This document shows, one piece after another, positions 1-6,047 of a DNA stretch of 6,461 nucleotides. This DNA comes from an uncultured Bacteroidales bacterium (GTDB taxonomy: Bacteria; Bacteroidota; Bacteroidia; Bacteroidales; F082): contig CALFIT010000207.1 in the NCBI GenBank assembly GCA_937877465.1, forward strand, positions 1 through 6,461. The letters run 5' to 3'. A model generated the notes under the pieces. It was given only the letters and a program-made list of their open reading frames with translations, did not search any database and had not been told where the DNA came from. The position numbers and the translations under genes were made by a program. Numbering within the stretch: position 1 is the first letter of the stretch; every line of letters starts with the position of its first letter.

Positions 1-142
1 CTATACAAAAGAAAAGGGGATTTCAAAAGGGGATTTTCTGTTCAAAAAGGGGATTTTGGGGAACAAAAAAGGCGTTGGGTTTCAACGCTATACAAAAGAA
101 AAGGGGATTTCAAAAGGGGATTTTCTGTTCAAAAAGGGGATT
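1..142. repeat. 55-bp perfect direct repeat (1-55 and 88-142) with six AAAAGGGGAT units
   Basis: Bases 1-55 recur without a mismatch at 88-142, a period of 87 bases. The match ends at base 56/143 (t against c). Copy 1 begins at the window edge, so the repeat may extend to the left. Each copy holds three AAAAGGGGAT units (12-21, 25-34 and 45-54 in copy 1; 99-108, 112-121 and 132-141 in copy 2), separated by short T-rich spacers. The 32 bases between the copies include a terminator-like hairpin. The region lies downstream of the last minus-strand gene and is far more AT-rich than the coding part. It could be a recent tandem duplication or part of a longer intergenic array; its function is unknown. 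Confidence 0.95.
64..88 (-). terminator. Probable intrinsic terminator of the minus-strand operon
   Basis: Read on the minus strand, GCGTTG (88-83), a five-base loop AAACC and CAACGC (77-72) form a perfect 6-bp stem. One C and then six T residues follow (70-65). This is the classic form of a Rho-independent terminator. It lies about 210 bases past the stop codon of the last gene (299), on the strand expected for ending the tail operon. The stem is short, so efficiency may be modest. On the plus strand there is no T run after the stem, so it should act in one direction only. Confidence 0.7.
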
Positions 143-185
143 CCGTTATTGACTCCATCTTAGTATATCGCCAAATATTCAAAGC

Positions 186-197
186 GTTCACTTGAAC
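186..197. repeat. Short inverted repeat GTTCA-CT-TGAAC
   Basis: Five-base arms GTTCA (186-190) and TGAAC (193-197) flank a two-base spacer. The right arm overlaps the first GAAC of the tandem array that follows. It could be a small protein-binding site at the array border, but it is short enough to occur by chance. Confidence 0.35.
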
Positions 198-291
198 ACA
201 CCGAACACCCCCGAACATATCCGAACACCCCCGAACATATCCGAACACCTTGAACGCCTTGAACACCTTGAACGCCTTGAACGCCTTGAGC
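194..291. repeat. Phased GAAC tandem repeat array (10-bp units, then 9-bp units)
   Basis: GAAC occurs at 194, 203, 213, 223, 233, 243, 252, 261, 270 and 279, with a degenerate GAGC at 288. Spacing is 9, then 10 four times, then 9 five times. In the left part two kinds of 10-mer alternate (GAACACCCCC and GAACATATCC), giving two 20-bp units (203-242). In the right part the units are GAAC-A/G-CCTT. The array ends just before the stop codon of the last minus-strand gene, so that gene's transcript would carry GTTC-rich repeats at its 3' end. It resembles iterons or a minisatellite; no function can be assigned from sequence alone. Confidence 0.93.
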
Positions 292-297
292 GGCGTT
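280..297. other. Small hairpin at the end of the last gene
   Basis: AACGCC (280-285) and GGCGTT (292-297) are perfect inverted repeats around a six-base loop. Read on the plus strand, TTC follows the stem, a very weak terminator-like form. Read on the minus strand there is no T run, but the first arm AACGCC could also pair with other GGCGTT copies in the neighbouring repeat array. It lies directly after the TGA stop of the tail hub gene. Confidence 0.35.
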
Positions 298-298
298 T

Positions 299-2011
299 TC
301 AGTCGTTATTAACAACCGGTTGTTGCGACACCTTCTGCAACGTCAGCGTCAGGATGCCGTCGGACCACTCCGCATCCGTCCAAAGGTACGCCATCCCGCG
401 CCATAGCCACGTCGTCGACGGCTTCAAGGCGAAGAACGCGTCCTCGCCCGACAACATCCGAAGGCGGACGCACGTTGATGAACAGGCGAGGTCCTCGTAG
501 CCAACCGGCAACGGCTTGTCGACGCGCTGGAGATAGGTGCTGCCGCTTGCGGCGTAGGCGATCGTCGGACGCTTCGCAACGAGCTTCGGGGTGCTGCTCG
601 TCGACTCCACATCCTTGATGAGGATGCCGTATGTGCCGACGCCGCCTTCACTGAAGCCTGCCTTGAAGTCCTTCTCGTCATCGAGGTTCGCGTTATCGAC
701 CTCGTATGCCTGCACGATTGGCTGCTCCACATAGTCCTCGCTGTCAAACACGATGGAAGCCTTGCGCGTGCCGCTGCCCCACGCATCGACGCATCGTGAC
801 ACCTCCTCGACGCTGACCACCTTGTCCACGACGGCGAAGTCCGACCCATACGTCCCGAAGGCGAGGGTGATGCCGTCAGAAGTCACCGTCAACTCGCGTC
901 CCGTGGCCAATGCCACCGACTTCAGGAACTCGAAAATGGTCATGTCGGGCTGGTTGTTGCGCAAGTACCAGACCTCGCCGAGGCTCATGCTGGCGGTACG
1001 CGCCACCTTGCACGCCACCGTCAACGGATGCATGGTGCCATTCCAGCCGTAGTAGGTGCCGGACCAGAATGGCGTGTCGGCGAAGAATACGATCTGCCCC
1101 GACTTGATGGCGATTGTCTTGCCGGCCAGCGGGTCGCTGGCACCGCCGCCCAACACCGAGCAGCGGCCAAGACGCGTGTCCCATGCTATCAGCCAGCAGT
1201 ACTGCGAGATCGTCGACGGCATGGTCACCTCAACATCCTGCGTCGCCTTGAAGCCCTTGGCCTGCACGCTGCCGCCTCCGACGTAGAGGCCGAAGACGAA
1301 TGCGGTCGCCCATTCGAGCGTGATGTCCTCGACGGTGAAGTAGCCCTGCGACTGCGTGACAGTAGCGGCGTTGGTCGCCGTTTGCGAAAATATCACGTCG
1401 TCGGTACCGCCGCCATTGAGCGTTGACATGACGAGCCAATATCGCTTGTCGATGTCGGTGCTGAACGGCACGCCAACAGATGCGAGCATGTCATTGAGGT
1501 ATCTGCCGATATTGATGGCCGGAAGCAGCTGCCACGGCGACGCGCCGCCATTCTCGTACTTGACGATGGCCTCGCCCTGCAATTCGAGGTCAGCCATGTT
1601 CGCGTCGTTGACGACGCTGTTGGCGGCCCACAGCACGCCCTTTGGCCAGATGTCGGGGAACTCCGACAGCTTCATGCTGTCGAGCGTAGCGATCCATCCC
1701 GTTGCGTCGATGTAGAAGACGCATGTGAACTCGTCGCCCGTGTAGCTTGCCACGGCAAGCGTACCCATGATGGCGCCACCGTCGTAGACGCACTGGCAGT
1801 CATGGCGGACGCGCAGCATGTCGCCGTACTCCGACGGATCGTCGCCGAAGCCGAGTATCTGCCTGTTGATCTCGGTTGCCGGTATCGAGAACTCGACCGA
1901 CCGACCGAGCGAGATGTCAGCGAAGCGGAAGTGCTGGTTCTCACACTTGAAGGACTGGCCGCCTTGATAGGTCTCGATGAAGCCCGTGCCGATGATGTTA
2001 TATCTTAGCAT
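299..2011 (-). CDS. Putative phage tail hub / baseplate protein (570 aa)
   Basis: This is probably a structural protein of the tail tip, acting as hub or tail-associated protein below the tape measure. I chose the ATG at 2011, giving a protein that starts MLRYNIIGTG. The frame is open further upstream (to about 2155), but that stretch is Arg/Ser-rich and lies wholly within the preceding gene, so it looks like shadow coding. The N-terminal part (about 1-110) is beta-rich and holds FKCENQHFRFADISLG and IPATEINRQILGF. A middle segment, about 165-185, reads INIGRYLNDMLASVGVPF. Near 353-375 is NQPDMTIFEFLKSVALATG, which recalls a block in tail proteins of Bacteroidales prophages. No peptidase or glycosidase motif is visible. 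The ATG overlaps the end of the upstream gene by 14 nt, so translation is likely coupled, with no clear Shine-Dalgarno. The last position in a tail operon (tape measure, Dit-like, this gene) supports the hub role; the exact function is inferred. Confidence 0.6.
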   Translation of the reverse strand: MLRYNIIGTGFIETYQGGQSFKCENQHFRFADISLGRSVEFSIPATEINRQILGFGDDPSEYGDMLRVRHDCQCVYDGGAIMGTLAVASYTGDEFTCVFYIDATGWIATLDSMKLSEFPDIWPKGVLWAANSVVNDANMADLELQGEAIVKYENGGASPWQLLPAINIGRYLNDMLASVGVPFSTDIDKRYWLVMSTLNGGGTDDVIFSQTATNAATVTQSQGYFTVEDITLEWATAFVFGLYVGGGSVQAKGFKATQDVEVTMPSTISQYCWLIAWDTRLGRCSVLGGGASDPLAGKTIAIKSGQIVFFADTPFWSGTYYGWNGTMHPLTVACKVARTASMSLGEVWYLRNNQPDMTIFEFLKSVALATGRELTVTSDGITLAFGTYGSDFAVVDKVVSVEEVSRCVDAWGSGTRKASIVFDSEDYVEQPIVQAYEVDNANLDDEKDFKAGFSEGGVGTYGILIKDVESTSSTPKLVAKRPTIAYAASGSTYLQRVDKPLPVGYEDLACSSTCVRLRMLSGEDAFFALKPSTTWLWRGMAYLWTDAEWSDGILTLTLQKVSQQPVVNND

Positions 2012-3077
2012 ATTGGCGAATGTTGATGGTGAAGTCGAAGTTGAAGAAGCCTGGGCCGGTGGGCGTCTCGACGCTCGACGCGTCGATGAAGGCCGCCGTC
2101 GACGGCAGCTTGATGAGCGTCTCCCACTGTTGAATCGACCTGACGACGACGGCATGGATGTCGGAAGCCTGTAGCAGGTCCATGTAGTACCAGTAACCGT
2201 AGGCCGTCAGCCCCGACAGGCCGCAGCGCAATGCGTTGTAGTTGCCCTTGGCCACCTCGTAGCCGTCGGAAGGCGATTGCAACGCCACCTGCTCGCCGTT
2301 GCCCTTGACGTAGGCCTTGATGGGGAAGAAGTGTTGCCGGACGGCTCCCGTCAGCGAAGTCCACCGGCAACAGATGATGTCGGCGCAATAGTCGGCGTCG
2401 GTCAGCTTGTAGTCCTTCACGATGTCGGACTCGTCGCCCGTGACCAGCCGCAACGTGTCGGCTCCCGCGGCCACAGCCAGTTGGTTGCTTCGCCCGCCAT
2501 ACGGTGTCACGGTGGTGCCGACGCCCGAAGCGTACTGCGACCACGTCGCATTTGAGTCGACGCTGTGGTAGTTGCTTTCGACGATGACGCCAGGCGCCGT
2601 CAATCCGTTGAGCATCGCCGGATTGAGAATGACGTTTGGCGGAAGTACGCAACGCGGGCTGTAGGCGTAGAGCGTGCCGGTGAAGTCCTTGCTGCGAGGA
2701 GCCATGACATCCTCGTAGCTAATGCCGACACGCGGCACTATGGTGAAAGCGAGGCTGCCGTCAACGGTAGTGCCGTCAAGCTCGGTGAAGGTGAGCGTCA
2801 GAGCGAACTGCGACACACCCAATGCCGCCATCCGACACACGTCATTATGCAGCGACAGCTGTAGCAACCCGTCGGGATCGGTGTAGTAACTTGTCGTTTT
2901 TGAAGTCACCCCTGTCGCAGCGATGTCGACGGTGACAAGGCTTATCTGCGGATTGGTCTCGCGCTTGACGCGCAGCATCGTCATGCTCCGCGTGTAGGCG
3001 TAGACGATGGGCAACACGCCTGCATCCGCTTGCAGCGTGATTGTGAAGTAGCCGTTAGTGCTCTGTTGTATGACCAT
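1998..3077 (-). CDS. Putative distal tail (Dit-like) structural protein (359 aa)
   Basis: This gene lies directly after the tape measure gene (2-nt gap) and overlaps the putative hub gene by 14 nt. That is the place where the distal tail protein is found in many siphophages. The sequence starts MVIQQSTNGY and is rich in short beta-prone stretches. A region of about 225-255 (YCADIICCRWTSLTGAVRQH, then FFPIKAY) resembles a block I associate with tail proteins of Bacteroidales phages, where an R-W pair and a Gly precede an aromatic segment. Around 285-315 a segment with LSGLTAYGYWYYMDLLQASD and IHAVVV follows. No signal peptide, membrane segment or enzymatic motif is visible. No Shine-Dalgarno stands before the ATG at 3077 (the leader reads GATTGAAATAACC). 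Tail structural role is likely from context; Dit identity is a guess that structure prediction could settle. Confidence 0.55.
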   Translation of the reverse strand: MVIQQSTNGYFTITLQADAGVLPIVYAYTRSMTMLRVKRETNPQISLVTVDIAATGVTSKTTSYYTDPDGLLQLSLHNDVCRMAALGVSQFALTLTFTELDGTTVDGSLAFTIVPRVGISYEDVMAPRSKDFTGTLYAYSPRCVLPPNVILNPAMLNGLTAPGVIVESNYHSVDSNATWSQYASGVGTTVTPYGGRSNQLAVAAGADTLRLVTGDESDIVKDYKLTDADYCADIICCRWTSLTGAVRQHFFPIKAYVKGNGEQVALQSPSDGYEVAKGNYNALRCGLSGLTAYGYWYYMDLLQASDIHAVVVRSIQQWETLIKLPSTAAFIDASSVETPTGPGFFNFDFTINIRQYAKI

Positions 3078-3079
3078 GG

Positions 3080-4792
3080 TTATTTCAATCTCTGTGTTTC
3101 GTTCAAATTGACGACGCGGCTCTGGAACCGCGCAAATTCTGAATATTCAAGGACGGGAGCGGGCATGGCCTGTAACGCGGCCACGAGCGATGCCGTCATG
3201 TTGGAGCCGCCTCCGCTGTTGGCAAGCTCGAAGAGCTGCCTCTGTTGGTTGGCGTTAAGCACCATCTCGCCGTGCCTGACGCTGGCCACGGTGTCGTCGG
3301 CTCCCATCGTCGCTCCACGGAAGCCGCCTACGACGCCGCCCGACGCGTAGGCTTGTGAGGCTAACGCCTTCGCTTGCGCTATCGCCGACAGCACTGCAGC
3401 CATCGTGGTTGCCAATGCCGGAATGTTGGCCGGCCACGGGTTGTCCATCGCGTCGGCCACGCCCTTGGCGATGGCGACGCCCGAATTGGCCGCTATCTGC
3501 AAGGCCGACCACGCCTTGGCCGCACGCGCCGCCTTCTCTCTCTCCTCCTCCGTCTTCGACTCGTCGGACGCCATCTGGCTGTAGATGGACGACAGCGACG
3601 AGAACGACGAGGACAACGACGACGCCACGCTCTGGATCTCCTTGGCGTTGGCCGAGAATGACGACGCGAACTGGTCCCAGAATGAAGGCTTCAAGGTGTC
3701 GGGGATGTCGCCGACGTCAACGTCAGCGAAGTGTTGCAGATCTCCGTAGGCTTCAGCCATCTCTTCAATGGTATCTGCGGCCTCCTTCGGTGGCAGGAAG
3801 TCATCGAAGGTCTTCTTCATCTTGGGCATATTCTCAAGGATGTCGACCAGCGTCTGGACGTGTTCGCGTGTCTTTTCGAGAGCCTTGTTTGCCTTGGTAG
3901 CAGCGGCTTCCAGCTCCTCCGTCGCCTCTGCCGCCCCCTCCGTCGCCTCCTTCACGCCTGTCATGCTGTCGGCATAATCGATGAGTGCACCGCCCCAATC
4001 CTGACCGAAAACCTTGCCTAACGACTGCAACATCTTGCCCAAGCGACCGATGCCCTTTATCGTCTGCTCGATGGCCCAGTTGAGCACATTCGAGAACACG
4101 TCGGCCAGCTTGGACACTATCTTCGAGAAGCCTTCCATCACTGGCTTGATGGATGTCGTCGCTTGTTGCAGCGACGTCGTGACCTTCTCGTTTTCCGAGA
4201 GCTTGTCACGCATCTTGACGAGGATGGCCACAAATACCGTTATAACGGTCATCAACGGGTTGGCTGACAATCCCTTCATTATGCGGTCGAGCCCTTGCGT
4301 CGACAGGCCTGCCGCCTTCGCTGAATCCCTCATCCCGTTGAGTGCCGACTTGTAGTTGCCCACGTTGCGCTGCCAGCGTCCCGTGTTGCCTTCGAGGTTC
4401 TGTATCTCGTCGTTCAACCCCTTGATGCGCTCCCGCAGCTTCTCGCCCTCTTCGCTCATGCGTTCGATTCCCGACATGCTGTCGTATTGCTTGTTGAGGT
4501 TCGCAAGCTGCGCACGGAGCTGTTCGAGCGAGCCTTCCTGAGCCCGCTGCGACTTGATTTCGTTCTGGATCTGTTTCTCGACGGAGGCCATCTCCTGCCG
4601 CAGCACCTTCTGTTGCTGCGTGTTCTGGTTCACGGCATTGGCATAATCCTCTTGCGAAATCTCGCCCGCCTTCAGCTGATCGTCGAGGTCTTTCATCTTG
4701 CCCTTGGTCTCTGCGAACTCGCTTTGCAGGTCTCGCAGCGACGCAAGCAGCGCATCCATGCTAATATCCAAAAGTATGCTGTTGTCTTCCAT
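3080..4792 (-). CDS. Phage tape measure protein (570 aa)
   Basis: The tape measure sets tail length and fills the tail tube until DNA ejection. Residues about 15-135 are strongly heptad-like, charged and Gln/Glu/Lys-rich, which indicates a long coiled coil. A segment with LEQLRAQLANLNKQYDSMSG (89-108) and then GRWQRNVGNYKSALNGM (138-154) matches a pattern I know from Bacteroidales tape measure proteins. A hydrophobic stretch at 179-193 (PLMTVITVFVAILVK) could insert in a membrane. Helical Ala/Glu repeats follow at 280-325, a Ser-rich stretch at 389-404, and an Ala-rich hydrophobic region at 425-482. The C-terminal part has the typical tape measure block YASGGVVGGFRGATMGADD and VRHGEMVLNANQQRQLFEL (482-523). 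At 570 residues it is short for the family. The ATG at 4792 is 6 nt after the upstream stop; an in-frame ATG at codon 12 is less likely. No Shine-Dalgarno is seen. Confidence 0.9.
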   Translation of the reverse strand: MEDNSILLDISMDALLASLRDLQSEFAETKGKMKDLDDQLKAGEISQEDYANAVNQNTQQQKVLRQEMASVEKQIQNEIKSQRAQEGSLEQLRAQLANLNKQYDSMSGIERMSEEGEKLRERIKGLNDEIQNLEGNTGRWQRNVGNYKSALNGMRDSAKAAGLSTQGLDRIMKGLSANPLMTVITVFVAILVKMRDKLSENEKVTTSLQQATTSIKPVMEGFSKIVSKLADVFSNVLNWAIEQTIKGIGRLGKMLQSLGKVFGQDWGGALIDYADSMTGVKEATEGAAEATEELEAAATKANKALEKTREHVQTLVDILENMPKMKKTFDDFLPPKEAADTIEEMAEAYGDLQHFADVDVGDIPDTLKPSFWDQFASSFSANAKEIQSVASSLSSSFSSLSSIYSQMASDESKTEEEREKAARAAKAWSALQIAANSGVAIAKGVADAMDNPWPANIPALATTMAAVLSAIAQAKALASQAYASGGVVGGFRGATMGADDTVASVRHGEMVLNANQQRQLFELANSGGGSNMTASLVAALQAMPAPVLEYSEFARFQSRVVNLNETQRLK

Positions 4793-4798
4793 GATTGA

Positions 4799-5293
4799 TT
4801 ATGTGTTTACGAGTTCTTCATGCAGTGCCGATGTCACCTTCACCTTGAGGTCGGTAGCGATGCGTGCCTTTATCTTCTCAAGGCCGACAGTTACAGCCGT
4901 CGAGTAGACGTCGGTCGGGTTGGCGTGCCTGAGAGTGCCTTCGCGCTGGATGCGTCGTCCGAGCAGGTAGGCGAATGAACGTCGACGGCTGTCCTTTTCA
5001 AACGGGATGCCCTTGTCGATGCTCCACTGGTAGAGGATGGCGGTGAATCCCTTCGGCACGTTGCCGCCTGGCCGTCCGACTTCAAGTGTCTCGGTCGGCG
5101 CGATGCTCTCCCCGTCGGCAAAGAAGCCGAGTCGGATGCCGCCTTCGTAGCGTCGCACGTCGAGCGACGCAGCTGTGCGCCCGCTCGCATTGATGCCCTT
5201 GACATCCATCTGGGCGAGGATGTCGTCACGCACCTCGTCCATGACAGCCGCCACGGTGTCGATGACGCTGTTGTAGATTTCCTCGGCGTTCAT
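4799..5293 (-). CDS. gp10-like head-tail joining or tail-completion protein candidate (164 aa)
   Basis: This is probably a small virion protein at the head-tail joint or tail terminator, comparable to HK97 gp10-like proteins. Visible blocks are GINASGRTAASL (33-44), ETLEVGRPGGNVPKGF (68-83) followed by LYQWSIDKGI (87-96), and RRSFAYLLGRRIQREGT (104-120). The pattern of ASGRT-SL, E-GR-PG--PKGF, then AY-L-RRI-REGT recalls small proteins next to tape measure genes in Bacteroidales prophages, but I cannot name a family with certainty. An amphipathic helix probably closes the protein (130-164). The ATG at 5293 overlaps the upstream TGA in an ATGA junction. GGAGGT (5302-5297) stands three bases before the ATG, so initiation is likely by coupling plus Shine-Dalgarno. 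The tape measure gene follows after 6 nt. Confidence 0.6.
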   Translation of the reverse strand: MNAEEIYNSVIDTVAAVMDEVRDDILAQMDVKGINASGRTAASLDVRRYEGGIRLGFFADGESIAPTETLEVGRPGGNVPKGFTAILYQWSIDKGIPFEKDSRRRSFAYLLGRRIQREGTLRHANPTDVYSTAVTVGLEKIKARIATDLKVKVTSALHEELVNT

Positions 5294-5754
5294 CGCACCT
5301 CCATCGTTATGGCCTCACCCGCGTCCCACGCCTTGCGCAGCACCGGATAAAGCCTGCGGAACGTGGCCTGCGAGTTGACGACCTGACCCTTCACCTTGTT
5401 TTCGCCAACGAGGATGCAGCCGTCGGTATCCTTCGCCGTGTTGCCGCAATGGATCAATACGCCCTCGAAGCCCTTCACGTCGAGCAGGCGCGGCAATTTG
5501 CCTCGGCAGACGTTATGGTAGAACTGCTTGTTGCCGAACCTTGGCGACTTCACGTTGAGCGTCACCTTGTACACGCCCGTCGGGATGGCGGTCACGCTCT
5601 TAATCTTCTTTGCCTTGATTTCGTCCAGTGTCATGTCGTCCGTAAGCCCACGGTCGGCGTCTTCGAGCGTGTCGCAGAATCGCACCCCGTCGACGAGCAG
5701 GCGGCCTGTCGTGTAGCCGTTGCACTTGAACCTTCTCTCAACCGTCAGCATCAT
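5290..5754 (-). CDS. DUF5675 family protein, candidate phage lysis enzyme (154 aa)
   Basis: The protein has the layout I know for DUF5675: an N-terminal beta segment (LTVERRFKCNGYTTGRLLVD), the block TAIPTGVYKVTLNVKSPRFG (55-74), then PRLLDVKGFEGVLIHCGNTA (88-107) followed by KDTDGCILVG (108-117). The family has no proven function that I am aware of. H102 followed by D-T-D-G-C with C113 looks like the His and Ser/Thr-His-Gly-Cys site of YkuD-type L,D-transpeptidases, which suggests action on peptidoglycan. This is inference: the His of the HGC triad is replaced by Asp. A role as endolysin fits the place directly after a holin-like gene, with an ATGA overlap. No signal peptide is visible, so export would need the holin. 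Two adjacent ATG codons occur; the first (5754) is favoured because AGGAGG (5766-5761) lies six bases before it. Confidence 0.82.
   Translation of the reverse strand: MMLTVERRFKCNGYTTGRLLVDGVRFCDTLEDADRGLTDDMTLDEIKAKKIKSVTAIPTGVYKVTLNVKSPRFGNKQFYHNVCRGKLPRLLDVKGFEGVLIHCGNTAKDTDGCILVGENKVKGQVVNSQATFRRLYPVLRKAWDAGEAITMEVR
5297..5302 (-). promoter_or_regulatory. Shine-Dalgarno GGAGGT of the gp10-like gene
   Basis: GGAGGT stands three bases before the ATG at 5293, a rather short spacing, within the last codons of the DUF5675 gene. Together with the ATGA overlap it points to coupled translation. Confidence 0.6.
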
Positions 5755-6029
5755 TTCTCGCCTCCTTCCTGCTCGTTTCCGGTGATGTCGCCGATGGTGA
5801 CTTCAGTGTTGCCGTGCCGAATGTTGGCGTCGACGCCCTTCTTAATGGCGACGAAAACAATCTCCAGCGTGGCGAAGCCGAACAGCTCGCCGACGGCTGT
5901 CAGCACCGAGCCGTCAATCTTACCTGTCGGAGGCACGCAGAACCCCGCGATGATGAGGCCTGCCGATAGCGTCAGGCACAACCAGAAAGCGGGGTTCTTG
6001 ACGGTCCCTTTCGTTATAGCGTCACCCAT
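5751..6029 (-). CDS. Putative holin, two hydrophobic segments (92 aa)
   Basis: This small membrane protein probably forms the lesion that lets the lysis enzyme reach the cell wall. Residues 14-32 (AFWLCLTLSAGLIIAGFCV) form one clear membrane helix. Residues 42-62 (VLTAVGELFGFATLEIVFVA) form a second, less hydrophobic one. Between them lies VPPTGKIDGS (32-41), a turn I know from holin-like proteins of Bacteroidales prophages (PPTG-ID). The N-terminus is short and has two Lys; the C-terminal tail after about 63 is polar and ends in EQEGGEK, where the bases also supply the Shine-Dalgarno of the next gene. The length, segment count and the place just before the DUF5675 gene support the call. AGGAGG (6044-6039) nine bases before the ATG fixes the start. 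A general phage membrane protein is the alternative. Confidence 0.65.
   Translation of the reverse strand: MGDAITKGTVKNPAFWLCLTLSAGLIIAGFCVPPTGKIDGSVLTAVGELFGFATLEIVFVAIKKGVDANIRHGNTEVTIGDITGNEQEGGEK
5761..5766 (-). promoter_or_regulatory. Shine-Dalgarno AGGAGG of the DUF5675 gene
   Basis: AGGAGG lies six bases before the first of two adjacent ATG codons (5754) and within the last codons of the holin-like gene. It favours the first ATG. Confidence 0.75.
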
Positions 6030-6038
6030 GACGAGAAT

Positions 6039-6044
6039 CCTCCT
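6039..6044 (-). promoter_or_regulatory. Shine-Dalgarno AGGAGG of the holin-like gene
   Basis: AGGAGG precedes the ATG at 6029 by nine bases and follows an A-rich stretch that overlaps the stop codon of the BspA-like gene. It decides the start of the holin-like gene. Confidence 0.75.
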
Positions 6045-6047
6045 TTT

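Noticed and set aside
149..178. Plus-strand promoter (TTGACT and AAATAT, 18-base spacing)
   Set aside because: The second box is poor, the Bacteroidetes-type TAnnTTTG element is absent, and no plus-strand gene follows.
194..291. CRISPR array
   Set aside because: The repeat units are 9-10 bases with no unique spacers of normal length and no cas genes nearby.
192..500. Plus-strand open frame starting with TTG across the GAAC array
   Set aside because: Its N-terminal part is a low-complexity translation of the tandem repeat, and the rest mirrors the end of the hub gene. No ribosome site or family resemblance.
2012..2155. N-terminal extension of the tail hub gene
   Set aside because: Arg/Ser/Pro-rich, fully inside the upstream gene, and a better ATG exists at 2011 in a coupled overlap.
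2005..2652. Minus-strand open frame of 215 codons inside the Dit-like gene
   Set aside because: Arg/His-rich composition typical of a wrong frame in GC-rich DNA; the overlapping frame fits the operon.
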